Of a stretch of 55,468 nucleotides of DNA, positions 25,317-33,130 are shown one piece after another. The notes under the pieces are model-generated. The model saw only the letters and a list, made by a program, of their open reading frames with translations, made no database searches and was not told the origin of the DNA. How positions within the stretch are numbered: position 1 is the stretch's first letter; each line of letters opens with the position of its first letter. The stretch is taken from positions 1 through 55,468 of the forward strand of contig CAJTFD010000018.1 of NCBI GenBank assembly GCA_910575625.1. The letters run 5' to 3'. A program made the position numbers and the translations under genes. This DNA is from Clostridia bacterium. GTDB taxonomy: Bacteria > Bacillota > Clostridia > Lachnospirales > Lachnospiraceae.

Positions 25317-26204
25317 CTATCTATTCTTCGGCTTCACCACCACATGACGGAAAGGTTCTTCCCCTTCGCTGAACGTCTCCACATTGCGGTTTCCCTGCAA
25401 AGTAGAGTGGATGATCCTCCTCTCATAAGGGTTCATCGGTTCAAGTACCACCTGTCTCTTTGTCTTCTTCACCTTAAAGGCAATCCCCCTGGCCAGATTT
25501 TCAAGGGTCTCTTTCCGTCTCGCCCGGTAATCTTCCGTATCCAGTTTCACCTTCACATAGACATTTTTTCCCTTATTCAGCACAAGCCCGGTCAAGTACT
25601 GCAGAGAATCCAGCGTCTGTCCCCTCTTCCCGATCAAGATCCCCATATTCTCTCCGGAAAAATCGATGGTCAGGCTGCCATCCGTCATACTATAGACAGA
25701 TTCCATATGGACATCTATATGCATGGCTTCGAACACACTAGCGAGAAACTCTTCCGCTCTCCTCTTGACCTCCTCGATCTGCGCCTCATCCGTGAGCACC
25801 TCGATCGGGCGGCCCTCTCTTTTCGGCCTGTGTTCCCTGGCCTTACTCTTCGCCGGGGCCTGCCTGTCCGTCTTTTTTTCCTTCTCGCTGTCTTTTGACC
25901 TATCTTCTTCGGCCTGTGTCTCCTCCAACTGTTCCGGCTGGCCCTCGTCGATGATCGCAACCTCCTCCGCTGCTTCCATGATCTGTATGATCTTCTCTAT
26001 CTCCTCCGCTTCCTCCGCTCCAGAAACGGCTTCCATCTTTTTACGTGCGCGGATGACATAAGGTTTACTGCCAAATCCAAGAAAACCCTTACTCCCCTCG
26101 CTCACCACTTCGATATCCAGTTCATCACTGGGAGTCTCCAATCTTACGGAAGCCTTCATAATGGCTTCTTCCCTTGTCTTTCCAGACACCTCTATATGAT
26201 CCAT
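25317..26204 (-). CDS. jag: RNA-binding protein Jag/KhpB
   Basis: This 295-residue protein is the SpoIIIJ-associated RNA-binding protein. The Jag_N domain (about 1-52, MDHIEVSGKTREEAIMKASV) is followed by an acidic then basic linker, a KH domain with ENMGILIGKRGQTLDSLQYL (about 176-195), and a C-terminal R3H domain with MNPYERRIIHSTLQG. It binds RNA with KhpA in related bacteria and influences cell division. Its position directly after yidC is universally conserved in Firmicutes. Confidence 0.94.
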   Translation of the reverse strand: MDHIEVSGKTREEAIMKASVRLETPSDELDIEVVSEGSKGFLGFGSKPYVIRARKKMEAVSGAEEAEEIEKIIQIMEAAEEVAIIDEGQPEQLEETQAEEDRSKDSEKEKKTDRQAPAKSKAREHRPKREGRPIEVLTDEAQIEEVKRRAEEFLASVFEAMHIDVHMESVYSMTDGSLTIDFSGENMGILIGKRGQTLDSLQYLTGLVLNKGKNVYVKVKLDTEDYRARRKETLENLARGIAFKVKKTKRQVVLEPMNPYERRIIHSTLQGNRNVETFSEGEEPFRHVVVKPKNR

Positions 26205-26226
26205 CCTTCATCCTCCCATTTTATAG

Positions 26227-27486
26227 CTATTTTTTCTTTTTATTTCTCTCCTCGAACTCCTTGACCATATTTGCTCTGGCCGCAATACTTCCTGGTTTTG
26301 GATGGGTATTTTTTAAAAGATCGACTTGCTTATCTGCCAATGATGCTTTGCTGTTTTCAATAGCGCGCACATTCCGATGCGCCTGGTCTGTGATCTTCTG
26401 AGGCTGAAAACCTGCCTTCTCCCTCTTCTTCTCCGCCTTTTCCATATTCTTCTTGATCAGGTCGTCCATATCAAGCTTCTTCATATAACGGTTGATCAGC
26501 AGCATCTGTATACTCCGCAGCACCGCACCGGCGATCCAGTAGATACCGATACCGACCTGAAAACTAAAGCACATGAATGCGGAGAAGACTGGCATGAATG
26601 TATTCATCGTCTTCATGGTGTTGGCCACATTGCTGTCCGCATTGTCCATAGATGCCTGGGGCATCAGCCGATAATTCAGCCACTGGGTAAACCACGCAAG
26701 GAGCGGGATCAGCACCGCACCCACGACCAACAGGAAACTGCCCGCCGCAAGAGCAGTCTTTATGATCGTCCAGGGCGTGTCCGCTATATTCATGCCCAGA
26801 AAATACTGCATCTTTGACAATTTCGCAGCCGTGCTGTCGATCACGCCTGAGAATGATGAAAATTTATCGATATCAGCGAACTCTTCCCACTGGGATGGTG
26901 AGAGCTTGTACAACACATCGATGACCGAATCTCTGGTGGCCACATCATTTTCCAAAGTGAGCCGCACCTGATTGATCTTCTGCTCATCCAGGAATTCCTG
27001 GATGATATCCGTATATCCATTTACATTTACGATCTTATTTACAACATCTGTGAAAACCGCTCGAGCACTGCCCACGTAAGCCGGGATCCTGTAGATGACC
27101 TGGTAAAGGGATAACAGGATCGGCATCTGGATCAAAAGCTGCAGGCAGCTCCCGGTGGGGGATACGCCATATTTCTGATAGACCATGGATGTCTCTTCCT
27201 GCATCTTCTGGATAGAAACCTGGTCTCTTTTATCTTTATATTTTTTCTGGATGGCCTGCAGTTCCGGGTTCATCACGGCAGACATCTTCGAAAATTTCTG
27301 CTGTTTGATCTGCAAGGGCGTCATCAACAGATATACGATCACAGTAAAGATGATGATACAAAGACCGATATTCTCAATCTCGAAAAAATTATCCAGGACC
27401 TTGAATATGGCATCCATCAACCAGCCCAATATATAAGCCACCTGCCCCAATATGGGAATACTGCTCTTTGTAGCTAAAATAAACAA
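26227..27486 (-). CDS. yidC: Membrane protein insertase YidC/Oxa1/SpoIIIJ
   Basis: This 419-residue polytopic protein inserts membrane proteins with or without Sec. Membrane segments lie at about 10-30, 38-60 (GLCIIIFTVIVYLLMTPLQI), 115-135, 220-245 and 280-320. LQIKQQKFSKMSAVMNPELQ is the conserved cytoplasmic loop. Translation seems to start at a TTG (27486), 9 nt after AGGAGG; no better ATG is in frame nearby. A probable MITE ends only about 9 bp upstream of that Shine-Dalgarno. Confidence 0.92.
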   Translation of the reverse strand: MFILATKSSIPILGQVAYILGWLMDAIFKVLDNFFEIENIGLCIIIFTVIVYLLMTPLQIKQQKFSKMSAVMNPELQAIQKKYKDKRDQVSIQKMQEETSMVYQKYGVSPTGSCLQLLIQMPILLSLYQVIYRIPAYVGSARAVFTDVVNKIVNVNGYTDIIQEFLDEQKINQVRLTLENDVATRDSVIDVLYKLSPSQWEEFADIDKFSSFSGVIDSTAAKLSKMQYFLGMNIADTPWTIIKTALAAGSFLLVVGAVLIPLLAWFTQWLNYRLMPQASMDNADSNVANTMKTMNTFMPVFSAFMCFSFQVGIGIYWIAGAVLRSIQMLLINRYMKKLDMDDLIKKNMEKAEKKREKAGFQPQKITDQAHRNVRAIENSKASLADKQVDLLKNTHPKPGSIAARANMVKEFEERNKKKK

Positions 27487-27510
27487 TATGATTTTCCTCC
27501 TGGTTTCTCT

Positions 27511-27684
27511 AGAGCGTGTTTTTTAAAAATTTTTATGTCTACTGCACATCACGATCTGTGGAGGATCTGTACTAAATATGAAGCACATGAAGGAGGCGCA
27601 GCGGACTGCGCTGGCCGAATGCGGGACAGATCCCGCACAGAGTGGGACGTACAGGTGACATGGATGATCTTTCAAACACGCTCT
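27511..27684. mobile_element. Probable MITE between yidD and yidC
   Basis: This 174-bp non-coding element is bounded by perfect 11-bp inverted repeats AGAGCGTGTTT (27511-27521) and AAACACGCTCT (27674-27684). Inside are hairpins GCGCAG/CTGCGC (27596-27601 and 27606-27611) and GCGGGA/TCCCGC nearby. No transposase is present. It fills most of the gap between yidD and yidC, genes normally close together, which suggests insertion. No convincing target duplication is visible. Confidence 0.7.
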
Positions 27685-27691
27685 GACACAT

Positions 27692-27901
27692 TTAAGGCAC
27701 TGGGTCGTACCCACCTTTTGAAAAAGGATTACATCGCAAGACCCTCCACATGGCCAGCAAAAGCCCCTTAAACGCCCCATACTTCTCGATAGCCTCGATC
27801 CCGTACCTGGAACAGCTGGGGAAATACGGACATTTGCTGGTTTTCATGGGAGAGATATATTTCTGATAACCGCGGATCAGCTGGATCAATAACTTTTTCA
27901 C
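27692..27901 (-). CDS. yidD: Membrane protein insertion efficiency factor YidD
   Basis: This 69-residue protein has the family pattern [32 protein letters not shown] and [14 protein letters not shown]. It is thought to assist YidC at the membrane through an amphipathic helix. It overlaps rnpA by 4 nt, so its translation is probably coupled to it. Confidence 0.95.
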   Translation of the reverse strand: MKKLLIQLIRGYQKYISPMKTSKCPYFPSCSRYGIEAIEKYGAFKGLLLAMWRVLRCNPFSKGGYDPVP

Positions 27902-28245
27902 TCTTTTCTTCCTATTATAATGTGGTGCAGATTCCCCAGGTGCAACAGTGCTCTCTCCACATCCTGATAACTCCTGCCTTTTACCTGCACACGGGCGACC
28001 ACCACGATATCCAATCCTCTCTGAAAAAATCCTTCATTCAGCCGATAACTCTCTCTGATCAGCCTGGCCACCCTGTGACGTACGACACTGTTCCCAACTT
28101 TCTTACTCACAGAAATCCCCAGACGATTCTCATCTGTGCCATTTTCCAAGATATACATGACTAGCAGACGGTTTGCATATGATGTTCCCTGTTTATAGAC
28201 TCTCTGGAAATCCCTGTTCTTCTTCAACGATCCCGAATATATCAT
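27898..28245 (-). CDS. rnpA: Ribonuclease P protein component
   Basis: This 115-residue basic protein binds the catalytic RNase P RNA for tRNA 5' maturation. The signature [20 protein letters not shown] and RLIRESYRL is present, as is LDIVVVAR. It lies between rpmH and yidD in the order conserved in nearly all bacteria. The catalytic RNA gene is not in the window. Confidence 0.95.
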   Translation of the reverse strand: MIYSGSLKKNRDFQRVYKQGTSYANRLLVMYILENGTDENRLGISVSKKVGNSVVRHRVARLIRESYRLNEGFFQRGLDIVVVARVQVKGRSYQDVERALLHLGNLHHIIIGRKE

Positions 28246-28322
28246 GCTCCGGTCTCCTATGCGTGATCACTCTCATACCGGACCACGCCACACATTGCTT
28301 TTACTCTACATGCATAGAAGAA

Positions 28323-28345
28323 AAGACCACAATGTATGCGGTCTT
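28323..28345 (-). terminator. Hairpin at the 3' end of rpmH (attenuator or processing site)
   Basis: On the minus strand AAGACC pairs with GGTCTT (28345-28340 with 28328-28323), then TTCTTC follows. It overlaps the rpmH stop codon. It would reduce rnpA transcription relative to L34 or mark an RNA processing site. Confidence 0.4.
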
Positions 28346-28478
28346 ATGCAGATAATTTCTTTCTACCTTTTAATCTTCTTGCAGCCAAAACTTTACGTCC
28401 GCCTTTTGTACTCATCCTAGCCCGAAAACCGTGTACTTTGGCTCTGTGTCTCTTTTTTGGTTGAAACGTCATCTTCAT
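28344..28478 (-). CDS. rpmH: 50S ribosomal protein L34
   Basis: The 44-residue frame reads [20 protein letters not shown], then [20 protein letters not shown] and ends KLSA, which is L34. It has a consensus AAAGGAGGTG before the ATG and a strong promoter upstream. It is the first gene of the rpmH-rnpA-yidD-yidC-jag operon, divergent from dnaA across oriC. Confidence 0.97.
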   Translation of the reverse strand: MKMTFQPKKRHRAKVHGFRARMSTKGGRKVLAARRLKGRKKLSA

Positions 28479-28524
28479 GATCTGGCACCTCCTTTACCGC
28501 AAACTTTGTAAGAACATCATTTCA

Positions 28525-28553
28525 ATTATATGCATAAATAGGCTATCCGTCAA
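28525..28553 (-). promoter_or_regulatory. rpmH promoter
   Basis: On the minus strand a -35 TTGACG (28553-28548) and perfect -10 TATAAT (28530-28525) are 17 bp apart, leaving a leader of about 40 nt to rpmH. Confidence 0.85.
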
Positions 28554-28980
28554 GTTAAAATCAAAAAAATATGGGAGTTTGTGGGTATGTTTGTGAAGAG
28601 GAAGATCCCTAAAAAAAATACCAATATAATACAAAAAATATTACAAAATATTACAATTTAAAGGCACTATCCACCTTCAATCCCCCAAAAACTATCCCCA
28701 ATCCACATCGCCCCTGTGGATAACTCATCAGTTTACGTAACATTATCCCCAATTTGTGGATAAAATGTGGATAACTAGGCTCATCTACGTGTAAAAACAC
28801 ATTTTTTTTACACATTCGGTCAAAAAAACCCCCGAAATACGCTATTTCTACATGTGGATGACTTATACACACCTTTAACATTTTAGTAATATTATGGTAA
28901 CCTCCCAAATATTTGATCGTTGCGAAAAGCTCTTATTTATTATAATATGGAATATGAATAAAAGAATGGGAGAGTAGGTT
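28554..28980. other. oriC: Chromosomal replication origin (oriC), rpmH-dnaA part
   Basis: DnaA boxes are TGTGGATAA at 28715-28723, 28755-28763 and 28766-28774, TTATCCCCA at 28743-28751, TTTTACACA at 28806-28814, TGTGGATGA at 28853-28861 and TTATACACA at 28863-28871. An AT-rich, easily melted stretch lies at 28611-28662 with repeated ATATTACAA units, a likely unwinding element. The setting between rpmH and dnaA is the standard Firmicutes origin. Confidence 0.93.
28920..28946 (+). promoter_or_regulatory. Probable dnaA promoter
   Basis: A perfect -10 TATAAT lies at 28941-28946; the best -35 is TTGCGA at 28920-28925 with a short 15-bp spacer. The DnaA boxes just upstream would allow autoregulation. 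Confidence 0.5.
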
Positions 28981-30339
28981 ATGAACGTGATACAGGAACA
29001 ATGGGACGAGATATTGAACACTGTAAAGAGGGAACATGAGCTGTCCGATGTCTCTTTCAACACATGGCTGGCGCCTCTGACGATCCACGAGGTGGATGAG
29101 GCAAACAGCGTCGTGACGGTCGTCGTCCCCTCCAAGCAGATCGGACTTGACTATATCAGCAAAAAATACACACTTCCCCTGCAGGTCGCCATCGGGGAAG
29201 TGACCGGTATCATCAACTGGACGGTACAGTTCATCCTGGAAAAGGACGTGCCCGCGCCGAAAGAAGCCTCCTCACAGGACACCAACGCCACACGCGTAGA
29301 AGAAGCTGGACTTATCCCAAAATACACCTTTGACACGTTTGTCGTAGGGGGGAACAACCGGTTCGCTCACGCCGCTTCCCTGGCTGTCGCCGAATCCCCC
29401 GGTGAGATCTACAATCCCCTCTTCATCTACGGAGGCGTGGGTCTCGGAAAGACCCACCTGATGCATTCGATCGCCCATTTCGTGATAGACGCGTCGCCGC
29501 AAAGCCGTGTACTGTATGTGACCAGTGAAGTCTTCACCAACGAACTGATCGATTCCATCAAGAACAGCAACAATATGTCCATGTCCAAATTCCGGGACAA
29601 ATACAGGAACAACGACGTCCTCCTGATCGACGACGTCCAGTTCATCATAGGAAAGGAATCCACCCAGGAGGAGTTTTTCCACACTTTCAACGCCCTCCAC
29701 AGTGCAAAGAAACAGATCGTCATATCCTCGGACAAGCCTCCGAAAGATATGGAGATCCTGGAGGACCGCATCCGCTCCCGTTTTGAGTGGGGTCTGATCG
29801 CGGACATCTCCACCCCGGATTATGAGACCCGCATGGCGATCCTGCGCAAGAAGGAGGAGATGGACGGCTACCACCTGGACGATGAAGTCATCGAGTACAT
29901 CGCCTCCAATGTAAAATCCAACATCCGTGAATTGGAAGGCGCGTTAAATAAGATCAAAGCTTTCGGGAACCTGGAAAAAGGGGAAGCCACGCTGCCCCTC
30001 GTAGAACAGATCCTCAAGGACATCATCTCCCCAGAGAAAAAGAAGGCCGTCACGCCCGATTACATCATCAACGTGGTGGCCGAACATTTTGACGTATCCA
30101 TCGAGGACATCAAGAGCAATAAGAGGAGCTCCCGCATCGTCTTCCCCCGTCAGATCGCGATGTACCTGTGCCGGGATCTGACGGACAACTCGCTGAAGGC
30201 CATCGGCCAGTACATAGGGAACAGGGACCACACGACCGTAAAGCACGGGATTGAGAAGATCGAGAAAGAGGTCGAAAAATCCCCCACCACACAAAACACC
30301 ATCGAGATCCTGAAAAAGAAGATCAATCCACCGAAATGA
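28981..30339 (+). CDS. dnaA: Chromosomal replication initiator protein DnaA
   Basis: This 452-residue AAA+ initiator has an N-terminal helicase-loading domain (1-85) and a variable linker. Walker A is NPLFIYGGVGLGKTHLMHSI (about 145-164) and Walker B is DVLLIDDVQFI. The C-terminal HTH binds DnaA boxes (RNDNSLKAIG-like region and NRDHTTVKHGIEKI). GGGAGAG lies before the ATG. Boxes on both sides of the gene suggest autoregulation and a two-part origin. Confidence 0.97.
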   Translation: MNVIQEQWDEILNTVKREHELSDVSFNTWLAPLTIHEVDEANSVVTVVVPSKQIGLDYISKKYTLPLQVAIGEVTGIINWTVQFILEKDVPAPKEASSQDTNATRVEEAGLIPKYTFDTFVVGGNNRFAHAASLAVAESPGEIYNPLFIYGGVGLGKTHLMHSIAHFVIDASPQSRVLYVTSEVFTNELIDSIKNSNNMSMSKFRDKYRNNDVLLIDDVQFIIGKESTQEEFFHTFNALHSAKKQIVISSDKPPKDMEILEDRIRSRFEWGLIADISTPDYETRMAILRKKEEMDGYHLDDEVIEYIASNVKSNIRELEGALNKIKAFGNLEKGEATLPLVEQILKDIISPEKKKAVTPDYIINVVAEHFDVSIEDIKSNKRSSRIVFPRQIAMYLCRDLTDNSLKAIGQYIGNRDHTTVKHGIEKIEKEVEKSPTTQNTIEILKKKINPPK

Positions 30340-30622
30340 TGTGGATATCCTGTTCCTATCCGGGGGATTTTGGTGTATATGACCTTCAAACGTAAGATCC
30401 GCCGGATTTTTTTATGGCTTTTTATACACGGCTGTACACAGCCTCCGGCAGGTTGAGAAAGGACTTTAAACATAGTTATCCTTTTGCCAAAGCCTTATAA
30501 ATACAAGATCTTTTAGAGTTTTTCACTTTTACACAGGCCCTACGACTACTACGACGGAATTCTTTTTTATTTATTTATATTTGGAAAATCCCAAAAAGCC
30601 AGAAAGGAAGTTGTACACGATC
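30340..30622. other. dnaA-dnaN intergenic region with further DnaA boxes
   Basis: This 283-nt non-coding gap contains TTTTACACA at 30527-30535 (perfect consensus), TTATACACG at 30422-30430 and TGTGGATAT near 30342. A hairpin GATCCGCCGG...-type stretch near 30397 and T-run may end dnaA messages. It probably carries the dnaN promoter and the second half of a bipartite origin as in Bacillus subtilis. Confidence 0.6.
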
Positions 30623-31732
30623 ATGAAGATAATCTGTTCTAAAACCGATCTTTCCAAGAGCATCAACATCTCATTGAAGGCGGTGCCGAATAAGACAACG
30701 ATGCCGATCCTTGAATGTATATTGGTAGATGCCTCTGCAAATCAGATCAAATTTGTTAGCAACGATATGGAACTGGGCATTGAGACGATCGTTGAAGGGA
30801 CGATCGAAGAGAGGGGGATCATCGCTCTGGACGCAAAGATCTTCTCTGAGATCATACGGAAGCTCCCGGACAGTCAGGTCACGATCCAGACTGACGATTC
30901 CCAGAACGTCACCATCACCTGTGAGAAAGCGAAGTTTAATATACCCGGAAAACCGGGGGAGGACTTCACCTACCTTCCAGTCATTGAAAAAGATGAATCA
31001 CTGACGATCTCACAGTTTACTTTAAAAGAGATGATCCGTCAGACGATCTTTTCCATTGCGGTCAATGAGAACAATAAGATGATGACCGGGGAGTTATTTG
31101 AGATCAAGAACGGGATCTTGAAGATCGTATCCCTGGACGGACATCGGATCTCAATCCGCAACGTACAGCTCAAGAAACAATACCAGGATAAAAAGGTGAT
31201 CGTTCCAGGGAAGACTTTAAGCGAGATCAGTAAGATCCTCTCCGGTGAAGTGGACGACCAGGTGAGCATCTTCTTCGGACAGAACCACATTTTATTTGAA
31301 TTTGACAAAACGATGGTGGTCTCCAGGCTGATCGAGGGGGAATACTTTAAGATCGACCAGATGCTCTCCAGCGATCATGAGACCATGGTGTCGATCAATC
31401 GGAAAGAGTTCCTGGACTGTATCGACAGGGCTTCTTTATTTATCCGGGAGAGCGATAAACGTCCGATCATCATACAGATCACGGAGGGATCCATGGAGCT
31501 GAAGATCAATTCCGCTATGGGTTCCATGGACGAGCAGATCGATATAGAAAAAGAGGGAAAGGACATCCTGATCGGTTTTAACCCAAAATTCCTGATGGAT
31601 GCTTTAAAGGTGATCGACGATGAGGTGATCCACATCTATCTGGTCAACCCGAAAGCACCCTGTTTTATCAGGGATGAGGAGCGGCAGTATACCTATCTGA
31701 TCCTGCCGGTGAATTTCAACCAGATCGGATGA
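30623..31732 (+). CDS. dnaN: DNA polymerase III beta subunit (sliding clamp)
   Basis: The 369-residue clamp starts MKIICSKTDLSKSINISLKA and has three repeated clamp domains, ending with the hydrophobic binding-pocket region TYLILPVNFNQ. It forms the ring that tethers polymerase to DNA. An upstream in-frame start at 30581 is unlikely because the family begins at the MKI and AAAGGAAG lies before it. It is followed, with a 4-nt frame overlap, by the yaaA region. Confidence 0.96.
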   Translation: MKIICSKTDLSKSINISLKAVPNKTTMPILECILVDASANQIKFVSNDMELGIETIVEGTIEERGIIALDAKIFSEIIRKLPDSQVTIQTDDSQNVTITCEKAKFNIPGKPGEDFTYLPVIEKDESLTISQFTLKEMIRQTIFSIAVNENNKMMTGELFEIKNGILKIVSLDGHRISIRNVQLKKQYQDKKVIVPGKTLSEISKILSGEVDDQVSIFFGQNHILFEFDKTMVVSRLIEGEYFKIDQMLSSDHETMVSINRKEFLDCIDRASLFIRESDKRPIIIQITEGSMELKINSAMGSMDEQIDIEKEGKDILIGFNPKFLMDALKVIDDEVIHIYLVNPKAPCFIRDEERQYTYLILPVNFNQIG

Positions 31733-31761
31733 TGATGAATGAAGAAAGTTGGAGAATGGCC

Positions 31762-31980
31762 ATGAGTGAGATATTAAAGATCAGATTAAAAGGAGAGTAC
31801 ATCCGATTGGGGCAGGCTTTAAAAGCTGTCAATCTGGCGGAGGACGGCGTGGACGCCAAATATAAGATACAGGATGGACTGGTGCGGGTAAACGGGGATG
31901 TGGACACCCGGCGCGGCCGCAAATTATACGCCGGGGATGAGGTCAGCTACGAGGGGAACCAGATCCATATCATAGGGTGA
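31762..31980 (+). CDS. yaaA: S4 domain protein YaaA (RlbA-type)
   Basis: This 72-residue S4 RNA-binding protein (IRLGQALKAVNLAEDGVDAK, then VNGDVDTRRGRKLYAGDEV) lies between dnaN and recF in most Firmicutes. It is linked to ribosome function. GGAG at 31751-31754 is spaced for the ATG at 31762; earlier in-frame ATGs are too close or lack a site. Confidence 0.92.
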   Translation: MSEILKIRLKGEYIRLGQALKAVNLAEDGVDAKYKIQDGLVRVNGDVDTRRGRKLYAGDEVSYEGNQIHIIG

Positions 31981-31983
31981 GCA

Positions 31984-33063
31984 ATGTATATTGAATCCTT
32001 GCAATTAAAGAATTTCCGGAATTACGAGTCCCTTGACATCCAGTTCGATCAAGGGACTAATATCTTGTATGGGGACAATGCCCAGGGGAAGACGAATGTC
32101 CTGGAGGCGATGTATCTGTGCGGCACCACCAAGTCCCACAGGGGCAGCCGGGATAAAGACGTGATCCGCTTTCAGGAGGAGGAAGCCCATATATGCATGA
32201 AGATCGTGAAGAACGGCCTGCCTTATAAGATCGATATGCACCTGAAAAAAAATAAGTCAAAAGGAGTCGCCATCAACGGGGTTCCGATCCACCGGGCCGG
32301 GGAGCTGTTCGGCGTGGTGAACCTGGTCTTTTTTTCACCGGAGGATCTGAACCTGATCAAGGAAGGGCCAAGCGGCAGGCGCAAATTCCTGGACCTGGAA
32401 TTATGTCAGTTGGATAAGATCTATCTCTCGGATATTGTCAATTACAGCAAGGTCGTCGACCAGAGGAACAGGCTTTTAAAAGACATCGCATTTGATCAGG
32501 GATTGGCGGAGACACTGGATGTATGGGACCAGCAGCTTTTACAATACGGAAAGAGGATCATCGAAAAAAGACGGGCGTTCATCCTAAAGCTGGGTGAGAT
32601 CATACAGGGCATCCACGGGGATCTTACAGGCGGCAGGGAAAAGCTGGAACTGAGCTATGAGGCGAATGTCTCAGAGGGAGATTATGAGAGATCTCTGATG
32701 GAGAACAGGGAGCGGGATCTGAAGATGCGCACCACCGGCACAGGGCCCCACAGGGACGACCTCTGTGTGAAAGTGGACGGTTTTGACATACGCAGGTACG
32801 GCTCCCAGGGACAGCAGAGGACGGCCGCCCTGTCTTTAAAATTATCTGAGATCGATCTGGTCAAGCAGGTGATCCACGATACACCGGTCCTCTTACTGGA
32901 TGATGTTCTCTCTGAACTGGACAGCCGCCGGCAGGATCATCTTCTGGAGAGCATCCATCACATACAGGCTTTTATCACCTGCACAGGGCTGGATGATCTG
33001 GTCAACAGCCGGTTTCCAATAGATAAGATCTTCCAGGTGACCGCGGGGCATATAAAGTTTTGA
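31984..33063 (+). CDS. recF: DNA replication and repair protein RecF
   Basis: This 359-residue SMC-like ATPase has Walker A YGDNAQGKTNVLEAMY (about 30-45), the signature SQGQQRTAALSLKL and Walker B PVLLLDDVLSELD. It loads RecA at gaps with RecO and RecR. It starts 4 nt after yaaA and is the last gene of the dnaN operon. A TTGACA overlaps its stop codon and may be the -35 for the next gene. Confidence 0.96.
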   Translation: MYIESLQLKNFRNYESLDIQFDQGTNILYGDNAQGKTNVLEAMYLCGTTKSHRGSRDKDVIRFQEEEAHICMKIVKNGLPYKIDMHLKKNKSKGVAINGVPIHRAGELFGVVNLVFFSPEDLNLIKEGPSGRRKFLDLELCQLDKIYLSDIVNYSKVVDQRNRLLKDIAFDQGLAETLDVWDQQLLQYGKRIIEKRRAFILKLGEIIQGIHGDLTGGREKLELSYEANVSEGDYERSLMENRERDLKMRTTGTGPHRDDLCVKVDGFDIRRYGSQGQQRTAALSLKLSEIDLVKQVIHDTPVLLLDDVLSELDSRRQDHLLESIHHIQAFITCTGLDDLVNSRFPIDKIFQVTAGHIKF

Positions 33064-33089
33064 CAACGGTAAACGCCCTATGTTACACT
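33060..33089 (+). promoter_or_regulatory. Possible promoter of the TPR/P-loop gene
   Basis: TTGACA (33060-33065, overlapping the recF stop) and TACACT (33084-33089) are 18 bp apart. The -35 is perfect and the -10 matches at four of six positions. Confidence 0.45.
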
Positions 33090-33130
33090 GAAGAGAAGTA
33101 GATAAGTATACATTGAAAGTTGGTGAGTAA

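Noticed and set aside
25197..25898. 233-codon plus-strand frame starting in the jag-mnmE gap
   Set aside because: Most of it is antisense to jag. The upstream part looked protein-like for some 50 residues but matches nothing I know.
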